From: Eubacteriaceae bacterium
Lineage (GTDB): Bacteria > Bacillota > Clostridia > Lachnospirales > Lachnospiraceae
Assembly (NCBI GenBank): GCA_902362455.1
Contig: CABIWJ010000004.1
Coordinates: 202,061-266,060 of the forward strand
Direction: 5' to 3'
Length of the DNA stretch: 64,000 nt
Of the stretch, positions 28,516-37,779 are shown in pieces (positions within the stretch are counted from its first letter, which is position 1; every line of letters begins with the position of its first letter). The notes under the pieces were generated by a model. The model was not told where the DNA came from. It saw only the letters and a list, made by a program, of their open reading frames with translations, and ran no database searches. The position numbers and the translations under genes were made by a program.

Positions 28516-29151
28516 ATGAGATACTTAACATTTGCATTAGCAAAGGGAAGACTGGCAAAGAAATCTCTTGAAATGTTTGAAAAAATCGGAATTACCTGTG
28601 AAGAGATGAAAGATGAGAAAACCAGAAAGCTTATATTCGTTAATGAAGAATTAAAACTTAAGTTCTTTCTTGCAAAAGCAGGAGATGTTCCTACATATGT
28701 AGAATATGGTGCAGCTGATATAGGTGTAGTTGGTAAGGATACAATTCTAGAAGAGGGCAGAAAGCTTTATGAGGTTATGGATTTAGGTTTTGGAAAATGC
28801 AAGATGTGTGTATGTGGTCCTGAATCAGCAAAAGAACTTCTTAAGCACCATGAGATGATAAGGGTTGCAAGCAAATATCCTAACATTGCCAAGGATTATT
28901 TCTATAATAAGAAACATCAGACAGTTGAAATTATTAAACTTAACGGTTCTGTTGAACTAGCTCCTATTGTTAATCTCTCTGAAGTAATCGTAGATATTGT
29001 AGAAACAGGTTCTACATTACGCGAAAATGGTCTTGGTGTATTAGAAGAGATTTGTCCTCTATCAGCGAGAATGGTTGTTAATCAGGTAAGTATGAAGATG
29101 GAAAATGAAAGAATTAATAAATTACTTTCAGATTTAAAAACAGTAATATAA
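28516..29151 (+). CDS. hisG: ATP phosphoribosyltransferase, short form
   Basis: Catalyses the first step of histidine synthesis, joining ATP and PRPP. The 211-residue short form lacks the C-terminal ACT-like regulatory domain and depends on HisZ. Motifs include [14 protein letters not shown] at the N-terminus, [11 protein letters not shown] near residue 66 and the PRPP loop [13 protein letters not shown] near 160. ATG 28516 follows AGGAG and lies 1 nt after the hisZ stop. Confidence 0.96.
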   Translation: MRYLTFALAKGRLAKKSLEMFEKIGITCEEMKDEKTRKLIFVNEELKLKFFLAKAGDVPTYVEYGAADIGVVGKDTILEEGRKLYEVMDLGFGKCKMCVCGPESAKELLKHHEMIRVASKYPNIAKDYFYNKKHQTVEIIKLNGSVELAPIVNLSEVIVDIVETGSTLRENGLGVLEEICPLSARMVVNQVSMKMENERINKLLSDLKTVI

Positions 29152-29247
29152 AACGGACATTATAGAAAAATAGATTGTTGCAAAAGAGGCAGTTAAAGAT
29201 TTATAATGCTGATAGCTGATAAGATAGCAGCAGATATGGAGGCAGAA

Positions 29248-30543
29248 ATGAGAACTATAAAATTAGATGAAGAATCAAAAAAGGATATACTTGATAATTT
29301 ATTAAAGAGAAGTCCTAATAATTATGGTAAATTTTCGGATAGTGTTAATGCTATATTAGAAGATGTTAAAGCAAGAAGAGATGAAGCAATATTTGAATAT
29401 ACGAAGAAATTCGATGGTGCCGATATTAATGCTGATAATATCATAGTTACAAAAGAAGAGATAGAAGAAGCATATAAGGAAGTTGAGAAAACAGGCCTTG
29501 TTGAAATTATAAGAAAAGCCCTTGTAAATATAAGAGATTACCATCAGAAACAGAAGCAGTATAGCTGGTTTGACAGTAAGCCTGACGGAAGTATCTTAGG
29601 TCAGAAAGTAACTCCACTTGAGAAAGTCGGCGTATATGTACCTGGTGGTAAAGCAGCATATCCATCATCAGTTCTTATGAATATCATACCTGCTAAAGTC
29701 GCAGGAGTGGACAGAATAATTATGACTACACCACCTAATAAAGAAGGGAAAGTTAATCCAGGTACATTAGTTGCAGCAAATGAAGCAGGTGCAGATGTTA
29801 TCTACAAAGTAGGTGGTGCGCAGGCAATTGCAGCACTTGCGTACGGTACTGAATCAATACCGAAAGTTGATAAAATAGTAGGTCCGGGTAATATATATGT
29901 TGCCCTTGCTAAAAAGGCAGTATATGGTTATGTAAGTATAGATTCAATTGCAGGACCAAGTGAGATACTTGTGTTAGCTGATGAAACAGCTAATCCGAGA
30001 TATGTGGCAGCTGATTTATTATCACAGGCTGAACATGATGAAATGGCATCTGCAATATTAGTTACTACATCTAAAGAATTAGCTGAGAAAGTATCTGAAC
30101 AGGTAGATAAATTTATTGAAGAATTATCAAGAAAAGAAATTTTAACAAAATCTATTGAGAATTACGGATATATTCTTATTGCTGATAATATGGATGAAGC
30201 TATTGCTGTTGCAAATGATATTGCATCAGAGCATTTAGAGATTGTTACAAAAGATCCGTTTAATACAATGACCAAAATCAGAAATGCCGGAGCAATATTC
30301 TTAGGAGAATACAGTTCAGAACCATTAGGAGACTATTTCGCAGGTCCTAACCACGTTCTTCCTACAAATGGAACAGCTAAATTCTTTTCAGCATTATCAG
30401 TAGATGATTTCATTAAGAAATCAAGTATTATTTCATTTTCAAAAGAAGCACTTGAGCCAATACATAATGATATTATGGCATTTGCGACAGCAGAACAGTT
30501 GACAGCACATGCTAATTCGATTAAAGTAAGATTTGAAAAATAA
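29248..30543 (+). CDS. hisD: Histidinol dehydrogenase
   Basis: A zinc enzyme that oxidises L-histidinol to L-histidine in the last two steps of the pathway. The 431 residues include the family signature around IDSIAGPSEILVLAD and LLSQAEHDEMASAILVT, with conserved zinc ligands Gln and His, and later GPNHVLPTNG. I chose ATG 29248 because GGAGG is 5 nt upstream and MRTIKLDEES is a typical HisD start. An in-frame ATG at 29206 lies further up without a good site. Confidence 0.96.
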   Translation: MRTIKLDEESKKDILDNLLKRSPNNYGKFSDSVNAILEDVKARRDEAIFEYTKKFDGADINADNIIVTKEEIEEAYKEVEKTGLVEIIRKALVNIRDYHQKQKQYSWFDSKPDGSILGQKVTPLEKVGVYVPGGKAAYPSSVLMNIIPAKVAGVDRIIMTTPPNKEGKVNPGTLVAANEAGADVIYKVGGAQAIAALAYGTESIPKVDKIVGPGNIYVALAKKAVYGYVSIDSIAGPSEILVLADETANPRYVAADLLSQAEHDEMASAILVTTSKELAEKVSEQVDKFIEELSRKEILTKSIENYGYILIADNMDEAIAVANDIASEHLEIVTKDPFNTMTKIRNAGAIFLGEYSSEPLGDYFAGPNHVLPTNGTAKFFSALSVDDFIKKSSIISFSKEALEPIHNDIMAFATAEQLTAHANSIKVRFEK

Positions 30544-30658
30544 TATATCAGTTTTGTAAAATTATTATCACAGGTTATGATATTATGAATTCCATAGGTT
30601 ATAACCTGTATAATAAGTTAACACAGAACTGGTATTTTGCAGTAGAAATGAGGAAAAT

Positions 30659-31255
30659 ATGGAAACAGTTATTAGAAAAGCATCGGTTAAGCGTGAGACA
30701 AATGAAACAGATATTTCTATGGATTTTGTAATTGATGGAAGTGGTAAAGCAGAGATAAGTACAGGAATAGGTTTCTTTGATCATATGCTTAACAGCTTTA
30801 CAAGACACGGCCTGTTTGATATGAAGCTTAGTGTGAAAGGTGACTTATATGTAGATACACACCATTCTATAGAAGATACGGGAATAGTGTTAGGACAGGC
30901 TATTAAAGAAGCTATAGGCGATAAGAAATCAATTAAGAGATATGGAAGTGTCATTTTACCAATGGACGAAGCACTTGTACTGTGTTCATTAGATTTATCA
31001 GGCCGTCCATATCTTGTATGTGATGCGGAATTTACGACTGACAGAGTCGGATATTTTGATACAGAGATGGTTAAGGAATTCTTCTATGCAATTTCATATT
31101 CGGCAGGAATGAATCTGCATATCAAGGTGTTATCAGGAAGTAATAATCATCATATTATCGAAGGAATCTTTAAAGCATTTGCAAAGGCATTAGATGAAGC
31201 AACTATTACTGATCCAAGAATTAAGGATATAATGAGTACAAAAGGAAGTTTGTAA
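30659..31255 (+). CDS. hisB: Imidazoleglycerol-phosphate dehydratase
   Basis: Dehydrates imidazole glycerol phosphate to imidazole acetol phosphate. The 198-residue monofunctional form has both metal-binding histidine motifs: DTHHSIEDTGI near residue 66 and NNHHIIEGIFKAFAKAL near 162, as well as GFFDHMLNSFTRHG near 38. ATGAGG precedes the ATG. It is the fourth gene of the his operon, 115 nt after hisD. Confidence 0.97.
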   Translation: METVIRKASVKRETNETDISMDFVIDGSGKAEISTGIGFFDHMLNSFTRHGLFDMKLSVKGDLYVDTHHSIEDTGIVLGQAIKEAIGDKKSIKRYGSVILPMDEALVLCSLDLSGRPYLVCDAEFTTDRVGYFDTEMVKEFFYAISYSAGMNLHIKVLSGSNNHHIIEGIFKAFAKALDEATITDPRIKDIMSTKGSL

Positions 31256-31297
31256 TCAGTAAAAATACTTTAAATTAGCGAAAGGCGTGTGTGAAAA

Positions 31298-32590
31298 ATG
31301 AATTATTGTAATCTTATTCCGAGAATTATTATAAAAAATGGTAAAGCATTTAGAAAAGATGATTCTACAGCATATGATGCAGTTGAATTATGCGAGAAAT
31401 TTGAAAATGACGGAGCAGATGAAGTCTATATTTTCGAGATATCTTCAACAGATGAAGAGCATGAGACAAATATAGGAATTATCAAGGAAATTGTAGCTGA
31501 ATGTGATATCCAGATTTTACTTGGAGGAAATGTAAAGAGACTAGAAGATGTTAAGAAATATCTTTATGCCGGTGCTAAAATGGTTATTTTAGAAGATTCG
31601 AAAGAATCAAACAGAGAACTTGTAAATGAAGCATCAGAAAGATTCGGTGCAGATAAGGTAGCGGTTTTATTTGAGCGTAAATGTTCTGATGAAGAATTAT
31701 GCAAGGCAGCTAATTTTTATTTTGATGAGGGAGCAACATTGTTTGTAGTTTCTGATAAATTGTCTGATGAGGCAGCTAAAAATTTCTCTGAGATAAATAT
31801 TGATTTACTTCTTATTAATGACGAAATTACTAAAGAAGATATTGTAAAATATTGTAAAGTGACTAATATATATGGTTTTACATCAGATGCAATTCTTTCA
31901 GATACGCAGGAGATAATGAACATCAAACAGGAACTTAAAAAAGATGGTGTAGATGTAAATGTATTTGAAAGTAAGATGAATTATAGTGAATTTAAGCTTA
32001 ATTCAGATGGATTAATCCCTGTTGTAGTTCAGGATTATAAGACAAATGAAGTATTAATGCTTGCTTATATGAATGAAGAAGCATTTGACAATACAATTAA
32101 GACTGGAAGAATGACTTATTATAGCAGAAGCCGTAAAGAATTATGGATAAAAGGTCTTACTTCAGGACATTATCAATATGTGAAATCATTATCAATCGAC
32201 TGCGATAATGACACACTTTTAGCTAAGGTTAAACAGATTGGTGCAGCCTGCCATACAGGTAAACGTTCATGCTTCTATACAGAGCTTGTGAAGAAAGAAT
32301 ATGATGACACTAATCCGCTTATGGTATTTGAAGATGTGTTTAACGTTATAAAGGACAGAAAAGTTAATCCTAAAGAGGGTTCATATACAAATTATCTCTT
32401 TGATAAAGGAATTGATAAGATTCTTAAGAAAGTCGGAGAAGAAGCAACAGAGATAGTTATTGCTGCTAAGAATCCTGATAAAGAAGAGATTAAATATGAG
32501 ATTTCAGACTTCTTATATCATGTAATGGTGCTTATGGCAGAAAAAGAAGTATCATGGGAAGACATAACAAGAGAATTGGCCAGAAGATAG
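31298..32590 (+). CDS. hisIE: HisIE with extra HisA/HisF-like N-terminal barrel
   Basis: From about residue 235 on it is a normal HisIE: phosphoribosyl-AMP cyclohydrolase with [10 protein letters not shown], a zinc site around DCDNDT and [10 protein letters not shown], then phosphoribosyl-ATP pyrophosphatase with [15 protein letters not shown] near 375. The first ~225 residues resemble a HisA/HisF beta-alpha barrel ([11 protein letters not shown] and [21 protein letters not shown]), but the catalytic aspartates of HisA and HisF are not in place (IPRI instead of IPAID). So the barrel is probably a structural or binding domain. Total length of 430 is about twice a plain HisIE. No separate hisA is seen in the window. 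Confidence 0.9.
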   Translation: MNYCNLIPRIIIKNGKAFRKDDSTAYDAVELCEKFENDGADEVYIFEISSTDEEHETNIGIIKEIVAECDIQILLGGNVKRLEDVKKYLYAGAKMVILEDSKESNRELVNEASERFGADKVAVLFERKCSDEELCKAANFYFDEGATLFVVSDKLSDEAAKNFSEINIDLLLINDEITKEDIVKYCKVTNIYGFTSDAILSDTQEIMNIKQELKKDGVDVNVFESKMNYSEFKLNSDGLIPVVVQDYKTNEVLMLAYMNEEAFDNTIKTGRMTYYSRSRKELWIKGLTSGHYQYVKSLSIDCDNDTLLAKVKQIGAACHTGKRSCFYTELVKKEYDDTNPLMVFEDVFNVIKDRKVNPKEGSYTNYLFDKGIDKILKKVGEEATEIVIAAKNPDKEEIKYEISDFLYHVMVLMAEKEVSWEDITRELARR

Positions 32591-32625
32591 AATATGTACA
32601 TTATTATTGAAAGGAAAGTAGTGGT

Positions 32626-34491
32626 TTGAGAAAACTTGCGTTATCAGACGAGATTTTACTAAGTGTTGAAAAGCCGGCAAGATATATTGGCAACGAAGTA
32701 AATATGGTAAAAAAAGATTTGTCTAAAATAGATATTAGATTTGCAATGTGTTTTCCTGATGTATACGAAATAGGAATGTCACATTTAGGAATCCAGATTT
32801 TATATGATATGTTCAATCAGAGAGATGACATATATTGCGAAAGGGTATATTCTCCATGGACTGATTTAGATCAGATTATGAGAGAGAGGAATATACCTCT
32901 TTTTGCGTTAGAATCACAAGACCCAATTAAAAATTTTGATTTTTTAGGTATTACAATCCAGTATGAAATGTGTTATACAAATATTTTGCAGATATTAGAT
33001 CTATCAGGAATTCCATTAGAGTCGGCTGATAGAACTGAAGATGATCCTATTGTAATCGGTGGTGGTCCATGTACATATAATCCTGAACCACTTGCACCGT
33101 TTTTCGATATATTTTATATGGGTGAGGGTGAAACGGTATATTTTGACTTAATGGATAAATATAAAGAGAATAAGAAAAATGGTGGTTCAAGAAGAGATTT
33201 TCTTGAAATGGCTGCTGATATAGAGGGGCTTTATGTTCCGGCATTCTATGATGTTGAATATAATGATGATGGAACTTTAAAGTCTTTTACACCTAATAAT
33301 CCACATGCTAAGACTAAGATTAATAAACAGCTTGTTATGGATATGGATAATACATATTATCCAGAGAAACCGTTAGTTCCATTTATTAAGGCTACGCAGG
33401 ACAGAGTTGTACTAGAGATACAAAGAGGTTGTATAAGAGGATGTAGATTCTGTCAGGCCGGTTCGGTATACAAACCGGTACGTGAAAGAAGTCTTGAATT
33501 TCTTAAGGACAAAGCATATAAGATGCTTAAAAATACCGGACATGAGGAGATTTCACTCAGTTCATTAAGCTCTAGTGATTATTCTAATCTTGAGGGACTT
33601 GTTAATTTCCTTATTGAAGAATTCAAAAATAAAGGTGTAAATATTTCCTTACCATCTCTTAGAATTGATGCATTTTCATTAGATGTAATGAGTAAAGTTC
33701 AGGACGTTCGAAAGAGTAGTCTTACATTTGCACCGGAAGCAGGCTCACAGAGACTTAGAAATGTAATTAATAAAGGTCTTACTGAAGAAGTTATTCTTAA
33801 AGGTGCATCTATGGCATTTGAGGGTGGATGGAATCGTGTCAAATTATATTTTATGTTAGGGCTTCCAACTGAAACAGTTGAAGATATGGAAGGAATTGCT
33901 GAATTATCAGAAAAGGTGGCTGAGGTCTATTATAGAATACCAAAAGACCAGAGAAATGGAAAGGTTCAGATAGTAGCAAGTTCGTCATTTTTTGTTCCAA
34001 AGCCATTTACACCATTTCAGTGGGCATCTATGAATACTAAAGAAGAATTCTTAGGTAAAGCACGTATAGTTAATGCTAAGATGAAAGAAATGCTTAATAA
34101 AAAAAGTATTAAATACAATTGGCATGAAGCAGATGTATCAGTCTTAGAGGGTTTATTAGCAAGGGGGGACAGAAGAGTTGCAAAGACTATTTTAGCTGCA
34201 TATAAATCAGGTTGTATCTATGATGCGTGGAGTGAGACTTTTGATAATTCGAAATGGGAGAAAGCTATTAAAGATACTGATATTGATATGAATTTCTATA
34301 TTTCAAGAGAACGTGATGTTGATGAATTACTTCCATGGGACTTCATAGATATAGGTGTAACTAAGGCATTTCTTAAGAATGAATGGAAACGTGCCAAAGA
34401 AGAGACTGTAACACCTAATTGCCGTATGAAGTGTGCAGGCTGTGGTGCAGCAAGATTTGGAGGAGGTGTGTGCTTTGAAAATAAGAATTAA
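32626..34491 (+). CDS. TIGR03960-type B12-binding-like radical SAM protein
   Basis: A 621-residue radical SAM protein with an N-terminal cobalamin-binding-like domain. CIRGCRFCQAG, the radical SAM cluster motif, is near residue 270, and LYFMLGLPTETVEDMEGI is near 408. The C-terminus has a CAGCGAA cysteine pair. It starts with TTG 32626 after AAAGGAAAG. The last 17 nt overlap the next gene, whose product is the usual radical-SAM-associated partner of this family. Together with the RNase E/G gene this trio is a conserved set in Clostridia. The reaction is unknown. Confidence 0.88.
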   Translation: MRKLALSDEILLSVEKPARYIGNEVNMVKKDLSKIDIRFAMCFPDVYEIGMSHLGIQILYDMFNQRDDIYCERVYSPWTDLDQIMRERNIPLFALESQDPIKNFDFLGITIQYEMCYTNILQILDLSGIPLESADRTEDDPIVIGGGPCTYNPEPLAPFFDIFYMGEGETVYFDLMDKYKENKKNGGSRRDFLEMAADIEGLYVPAFYDVEYNDDGTLKSFTPNNPHAKTKINKQLVMDMDNTYYPEKPLVPFIKATQDRVVLEIQRGCIRGCRFCQAGSVYKPVRERSLEFLKDKAYKMLKNTGHEEISLSSLSSSDYSNLEGLVNFLIEEFKNKGVNISLPSLRIDAFSLDVMSKVQDVRKSSLTFAPEAGSQRLRNVINKGLTEEVILKGASMAFEGGWNRVKLYFMLGLPTETVEDMEGIAELSEKVAEVYYRIPKDQRNGKVQIVASSSFFVPKPFTPFQWASMNTKEEFLGKARIVNAKMKEMLNKKSIKYNWHEADVSVLEGLLARGDRRVAKTILAAYKSGCIYDAWSETFDNSKWEKAIKDTDIDMNFYISRERDVDELLPWDFIDIGVTKAFLKNEWKRAKEETVTPNCRMKCAGCGAARFGGGVCFENKN

Positions 34492-35167
34492 ATTTGCTAA
34501 AAATGGAAGTATGAAATTTATCGGACATCTTGATATTATGAGATATTTTCAGAAAGTAATGCGAAGAGCTGAAGTAGATATTGCTTATTCAGAGGGATTT
34601 AGTCCACATCAGATTATGTCTTTTGCAGCACCTTTAGGAGTAGGACTTACAAGCAGAGGCGAATACTTAGATATAGAGGTACATTCTACAGATAGTTCTG
34701 CGGAAATGTTAAAGAGAATTAATGACACAATGGTTGAGGGAATGGAGGTATTAAGCTATAGATTGCTTCCGGATTCTTCTAAAAATGCTATGTCATTAGT
34801 AGCAGGTGCAGATTATGTTGTGAAATTTCGTGATGGCTATGAGCCTGATATAGATATAAGAGAAAAGTTTAATGAATTTATCAAGCAATCTTCTATTGAG
34901 ATACTCAAGAAAACTAAGAAAAGTGAGATGTTAGTGGATATCAGACCAATGATTTACAAAGCGTATATAGATGATGATAATACATTTTTTATGAAGCTTG
35001 CAACGGGAAGTGCTAACAATCTTAAGCCTGAACTGGTTATGCAGGCATTTAGTGACTATGCGGACTTTGAATTAAAAGAGTTTTCATTAATTGTGGAGCG
35101 GCTTGAAATATATGGAATGTTAGAGGATAAGTTAATTCCTTTAGAAGATTTCGGAGAGGACATCTAA
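34475..35167 (+). CDS. TIGR03936-type radical SAM-associated protein
   Basis: A 230-residue partner of the preceding radical SAM gene (DUF2344). The start KIRIKFAKNGSMKFIGHLDIMRYFQKVMRRA and the FSPHQIMSFAAPLGVGLTS stretch are typical. TTG 34475 is the start, with AGGAGGTG 7 nt upstream. It overlaps the upstream gene by 17 nt, so stoichiometric coupled synthesis is likely. In some bacteria the two proteins are fused. Function is unknown, possibly RNA or ribosome related given the RNase E/G neighbour. Confidence 0.87.
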   Translation: MKIRIKFAKNGSMKFIGHLDIMRYFQKVMRRAEVDIAYSEGFSPHQIMSFAAPLGVGLTSRGEYLDIEVHSTDSSAEMLKRINDTMVEGMEVLSYRLLPDSSKNAMSLVAGADYVVKFRDGYEPDIDIREKFNEFIKQSSIEILKKTKKSEMLVDIRPMIYKAYIDDDNTFFMKLATGSANNLKPELVMQAFSDYADFELKEFSLIVERLEIYGMLEDKLIPLEDFGEDI

Positions 35168-35169
35168 TC

Positions 35170-36486
35170 GTGAGTAAATTTATAATTGCTGATATTGATT
35201 TAACTTATATTCATAAAAATGCAGGGGAAAAAACTTGTAATTATCTTGCGAATAAGCAAAATTATGAACCTGGTAATAAAAATGAAAATAAATCTAATAA
35301 TAATGCTGATAATAAGGCATTTAATAAGGTTTTCTGTGGTCTATATGAGGATAACAGATTTTATGAAGTGAATTTCTCTGAATATATAAGTAATGACGAA
35401 TCAGCAAAGGCAGATTCAATAGGAAATATATACGTCGGTAAGGTTAAGGATGTAGTAAAGAACATCAATACGGCATTTGTAGAATATAAGAAAGGCTGTA
35501 TCGGATATCTTTCATTAGAAGATAATAAACATATTATCTTTTTAAATAAAAAGAATACTGATAAAGTATGCGAAGGTGACGATATTATTGTGCAGATTTC
35601 TAAAGCTGCCGTAAAGACAAAATTTCCTGTTTTAACATCAAATATAAGCCTTACTGGACGAAATGTTGTAATAAATATCGGAAAGAGTGGTATTGGATTT
35701 TCAGGAAAAATTAAAAATGCGGGATTCAAAAACCGCATTCAGACTGAATTGGATGACATATTAGATAAGCTTAATGTAAAATTTGGTATAGTTATCAGAA
35801 CTAATGCTGAGAATGCAAAAGAAGATGAAATAAAGAAAGAATTAAATGAATTATTATCAGAATGGGAACATGTAAAAGAAATTGCTATGATGCGTAAGTG
35901 CTATACACTGTTAAAAAGCGAGGATGCACTATATATAAAAATGATTAAGAATTTATATGCGAATGAAACTGATGAAATAATTACTGATAATGAAGAAATT
36001 TATTATGAACTTAAGGATAAATTTAATGGAAAATATAATATTCGATTATATGATGATACCTTATTACCTCTATATAAATTATATAGTATAGAAAAAGTTG
36101 TAGAGGAAGTGTGTTCTAAAAAAGTTTGGCTTAAATCGGGAGCATATCTTGTTATAGAACCTACAGAAGCTATGACGGTTATTGATGTAAATACTGGAAA
36201 ATGCATTAAGGGCAAGAGATTAAGTGATACAATTTACAATGTAAATATAGAGGCTGCTAAGGAAATAGCATACCAGATGAGACTAAGAAATATGTCAGGA
36301 ATAATAATGGTAGACTTTATAAATATGGAAAATAAAGAATATCAGGATAAATTAATTGAATATTTGAAAAAGATTGTACTTAAAGATAGAATAAGGACAA
36401 ATGTTGTTGATATAACAAAGTTAAATATAGTAGAAATAACAAGAAAAAAAGTTGAACGACCTGTATATGAGCAGATATACCAATAA
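35170..36486 (+). CDS. rng: Ribonuclease E/G family protein
   Basis: An endoribonuclease of the RNase E/G family for rRNA or mRNA processing. An S1-like domain (NINTAFVEYKKGCIGYLSLED near residue 99) precedes the catalytic domain with DVNTGKC near 339 and a second Asp in IIMVDFINME near 380, the metal-binding acids. The 438 residues end soon after the catalytic domain, without an obvious C-terminal scaffold. Residues about 25-55 are an Asn/Lys-rich insert (NENKSNNNADNKAFNK) not usual for the family. GTG 35170 is the start, 2 nt after the previous stop. Confidence 0.9.
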   Translation: MSKFIIADIDLTYIHKNAGEKTCNYLANKQNYEPGNKNENKSNNNADNKAFNKVFCGLYEDNRFYEVNFSEYISNDESAKADSIGNIYVGKVKDVVKNINTAFVEYKKGCIGYLSLEDNKHIIFLNKKNTDKVCEGDDIIVQISKAAVKTKFPVLTSNISLTGRNVVINIGKSGIGFSGKIKNAGFKNRIQTELDDILDKLNVKFGIVIRTNAENAKEDEIKKELNELLSEWEHVKEIAMMRKCYTLLKSEDALYIKMIKNLYANETDEIITDNEEIYYELKDKFNGKYNIRLYDDTLLPLYKLYSIEKVVEEVCSKKVWLKSGAYLVIEPTEAMTVIDVNTGKCIKGKRLSDTIYNVNIEAAKEIAYQMRLRNMSGIIMVDFINMENKEYQDKLIEYLKKIVLKDRIRTNVVDITKLNIVEITRKKVERPVYEQIYQ

Positions 36487-36548
36487 TTAATAGCATTAAT
36501 TATAGATTATATTTTTGTGTAATTTTATGTAATTAGTACAATTTACTA

Positions 36549-36577
36549 TTGACGAAAACGTTTTCATTTGTTAAAAT
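36549..36577 (+). promoter_or_regulatory. Promoter with CRE-like palindrome in the spacer
   Basis: TTGACG (36549-36554) and TAAAAT (36572-36577) are separated by 17 nt. The spacer holds the perfect 12-bp palindrome GAAAACGTTTTC (36554-36565). CGAAAACGTTTTCA differs at one base from the CcpA catabolite-responsive element consensus. A LacI/CcpA-family repressor bound here would block the polymerase. Confidence 0.65.
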
Positions 36578-36622
36578 TTAATAAGAAAATCGTTTTTAAA
36601 AAGTTTAAAGGAGATAGGTTTT

Positions 36623-37198
36623 ATGGACAACACAAAAACAAAGAAAGATTATAATGATTCTGAATTGTATGCTAATCAGTTAAACTATAATGCATATGTA
36701 GAAAAGAAAAAGAATGTGTACAGAGTATTATATTTTGTTGCATCAATTATTTCATTAGTTTCGATATTTATACTTCCAATGTATAAATATGAATTATTAG
36801 GTAAGAAAAAAGGCCAGATGAGAATCATCGGTGAATATACAGCTGAATATATAATTGAGAAATATTTCAATTATTCATTAGGACCACACAGCTTACTTAA
36901 TACAGCTCTTATAATTTCAATATTTGCAATGATTATATTATCAGCATATGTAATTGTTGGTGGTGCAATGAACTTATTTGCTAAGAAGAAAATTGAGTCA
37001 AATGCAACACTTGCTAAATTATTTAACTATGGTATGTTAGAGATAATAGCTGCAGTATTATTCGTTGTTTTAATGATTTCAATGGTTTTCTGTAAAGTAG
37101 ATGCATTTGGTAATGTTGAGAATATGATAGGCTTCTGGGCAATATTCGCATCATCTATAGTAATGATTTGTACATCAATTTCATTATCATCTAAATAG
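36623..37198 (+). CDS. Unknown four-segment membrane protein
   Basis: I do not recognise this 191-residue protein. It has four predicted membrane segments (about residues 31-50, 89-113, 134-156 and 163-187) and a charged N-terminus. The first loop is extracellular and short. It stands alone behind a promoter with a CcpA-like operator and before the secG promoter. AAAGGAGATAGG precedes ATG. Regulation by a LacI-family protein suggests a link with carbon supply, by inference only. Confidence 0.65.
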   Translation: MDNTKTKKDYNDSELYANQLNYNAYVEKKKNVYRVLYFVASIISLVSIFILPMYKYELLGKKKGQMRIIGEYTAEYIIEKYFNYSLGPHSLLNTALIISIFAMIILSAYVIVGGAMNLFAKKKIESNATLAKLFNYGMLEIIAAVLFVVLMISMVFCKVDAFGNVENMIGFWAIFASSIVMICTSISLSSK

Positions 37199-37226
37199 AA
37201 TCACCTGATAAGAATAATATTTGTAC

Positions 37227-37255
37227 TTGAAAAAAGACGCACTATATGTTACTAT
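37227..37255 (+). promoter_or_regulatory. Promoter for secG
   Basis: TTGAAA (37227-37232) and TACTAT (37250-37255) have a 17-nt spacer, 46 nt before the secG start. Confidence 0.6.
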
Positions 37256-37301
37256 TATACCAATTGAGTAAATCGTCTATCGATTCTAAGGAGGTGTTAG
37301 A

Positions 37302-37538
37302 GTGCTTAAAACAGTTTTAGATATTATATTTGTTATCATTTGTATAGCTTTAACTATAATAGTTCTTATGCAGGAAGGTAAATCAGCAGGACTTACAGGT
37401 TCAATAAGTGGTATGGCAGATACATATTGGGGTAAGAATAAAGGACGTTCTATGGAAGGTGCTTTAGAGAAGATTACTAAGGTATTAGCTGTATTATTAA
37501 TTGTATTAGCGGCTTTACTAAATTCTAAATTTATATAG
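37302..37538 (+). CDS. secG: Preprotein translocase subunit SecG
   Basis: A 78-residue membrane subunit of the SecYEG channel. Two hydrophobic segments (about 4-23 and 57-76) flank a glycine-rich cytosolic loop with the family pattern MQEGKSAGLTGSISG. GTG 37302 follows AAGGAGGT. The order secG-rnr-smpB-ssrA is the common Firmicutes arrangement, though here a repeat element separates secG from rnr. Confidence 0.95.
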   Translation: MLKTVLDIIFVIICIALTIIVLMQEGKSAGLTGSISGMADTYWGKNKGRSMEGALEKITKVLAVLLIVLAALLNSKFI

Positions 37539-37555
37539 AATAAATCAAATATATT

Positions 37556-37588
37556 CCTGAATACTAATTATTAGTATTCAGGTTTTTT
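37556..37588 (+). terminator. Terminator after secG
   Basis: A perfect 11-bp stem (cctgaatacta / tagtattcagg) with a 5-nt loop is followed by TTTTTT. The T-run is shared with the start of the repeat that follows. Confidence 0.9.
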
Positions 37589-37722
37589 ACTTACCAGGAA
37601 ATTTCGTTGAAATTGCCCTGGTAAGTAAAAAACGCTTCGCGAGGATCGCACTGCGGCGGAGCAGAAAATGTTGCTATAGCAACTCGCCTCAGGCGGAGAA
37701 TGTCGCTTGCGACATTCTTTAT
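37583..37722 (+). repeat. Palindromic repeat cluster, copy C (terminator-attached)
   Basis: Starts with a 16-bp inverted repeat (ttttttacttaccagg ... ctggtaagtaaaaaa) that merges with the secG terminator T-run. It is followed by GC-rich palindromes: cgcttcgcgag, gttgctatagcaac, cgcctcaggcg, and gaatgtcgcttgcgacattc (37697-37716). The first 58 bp (37583-37640) recur at 54184-54241 with few differences. The GC-rich part stands out from the AT-rich surroundings. Confidence 0.8.
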
Positions 37723-37779
37723 TCTTTTGTATGATATAATTAATATAGTTAAACTACTTCGAAATGGAGGTTAGAAAGT

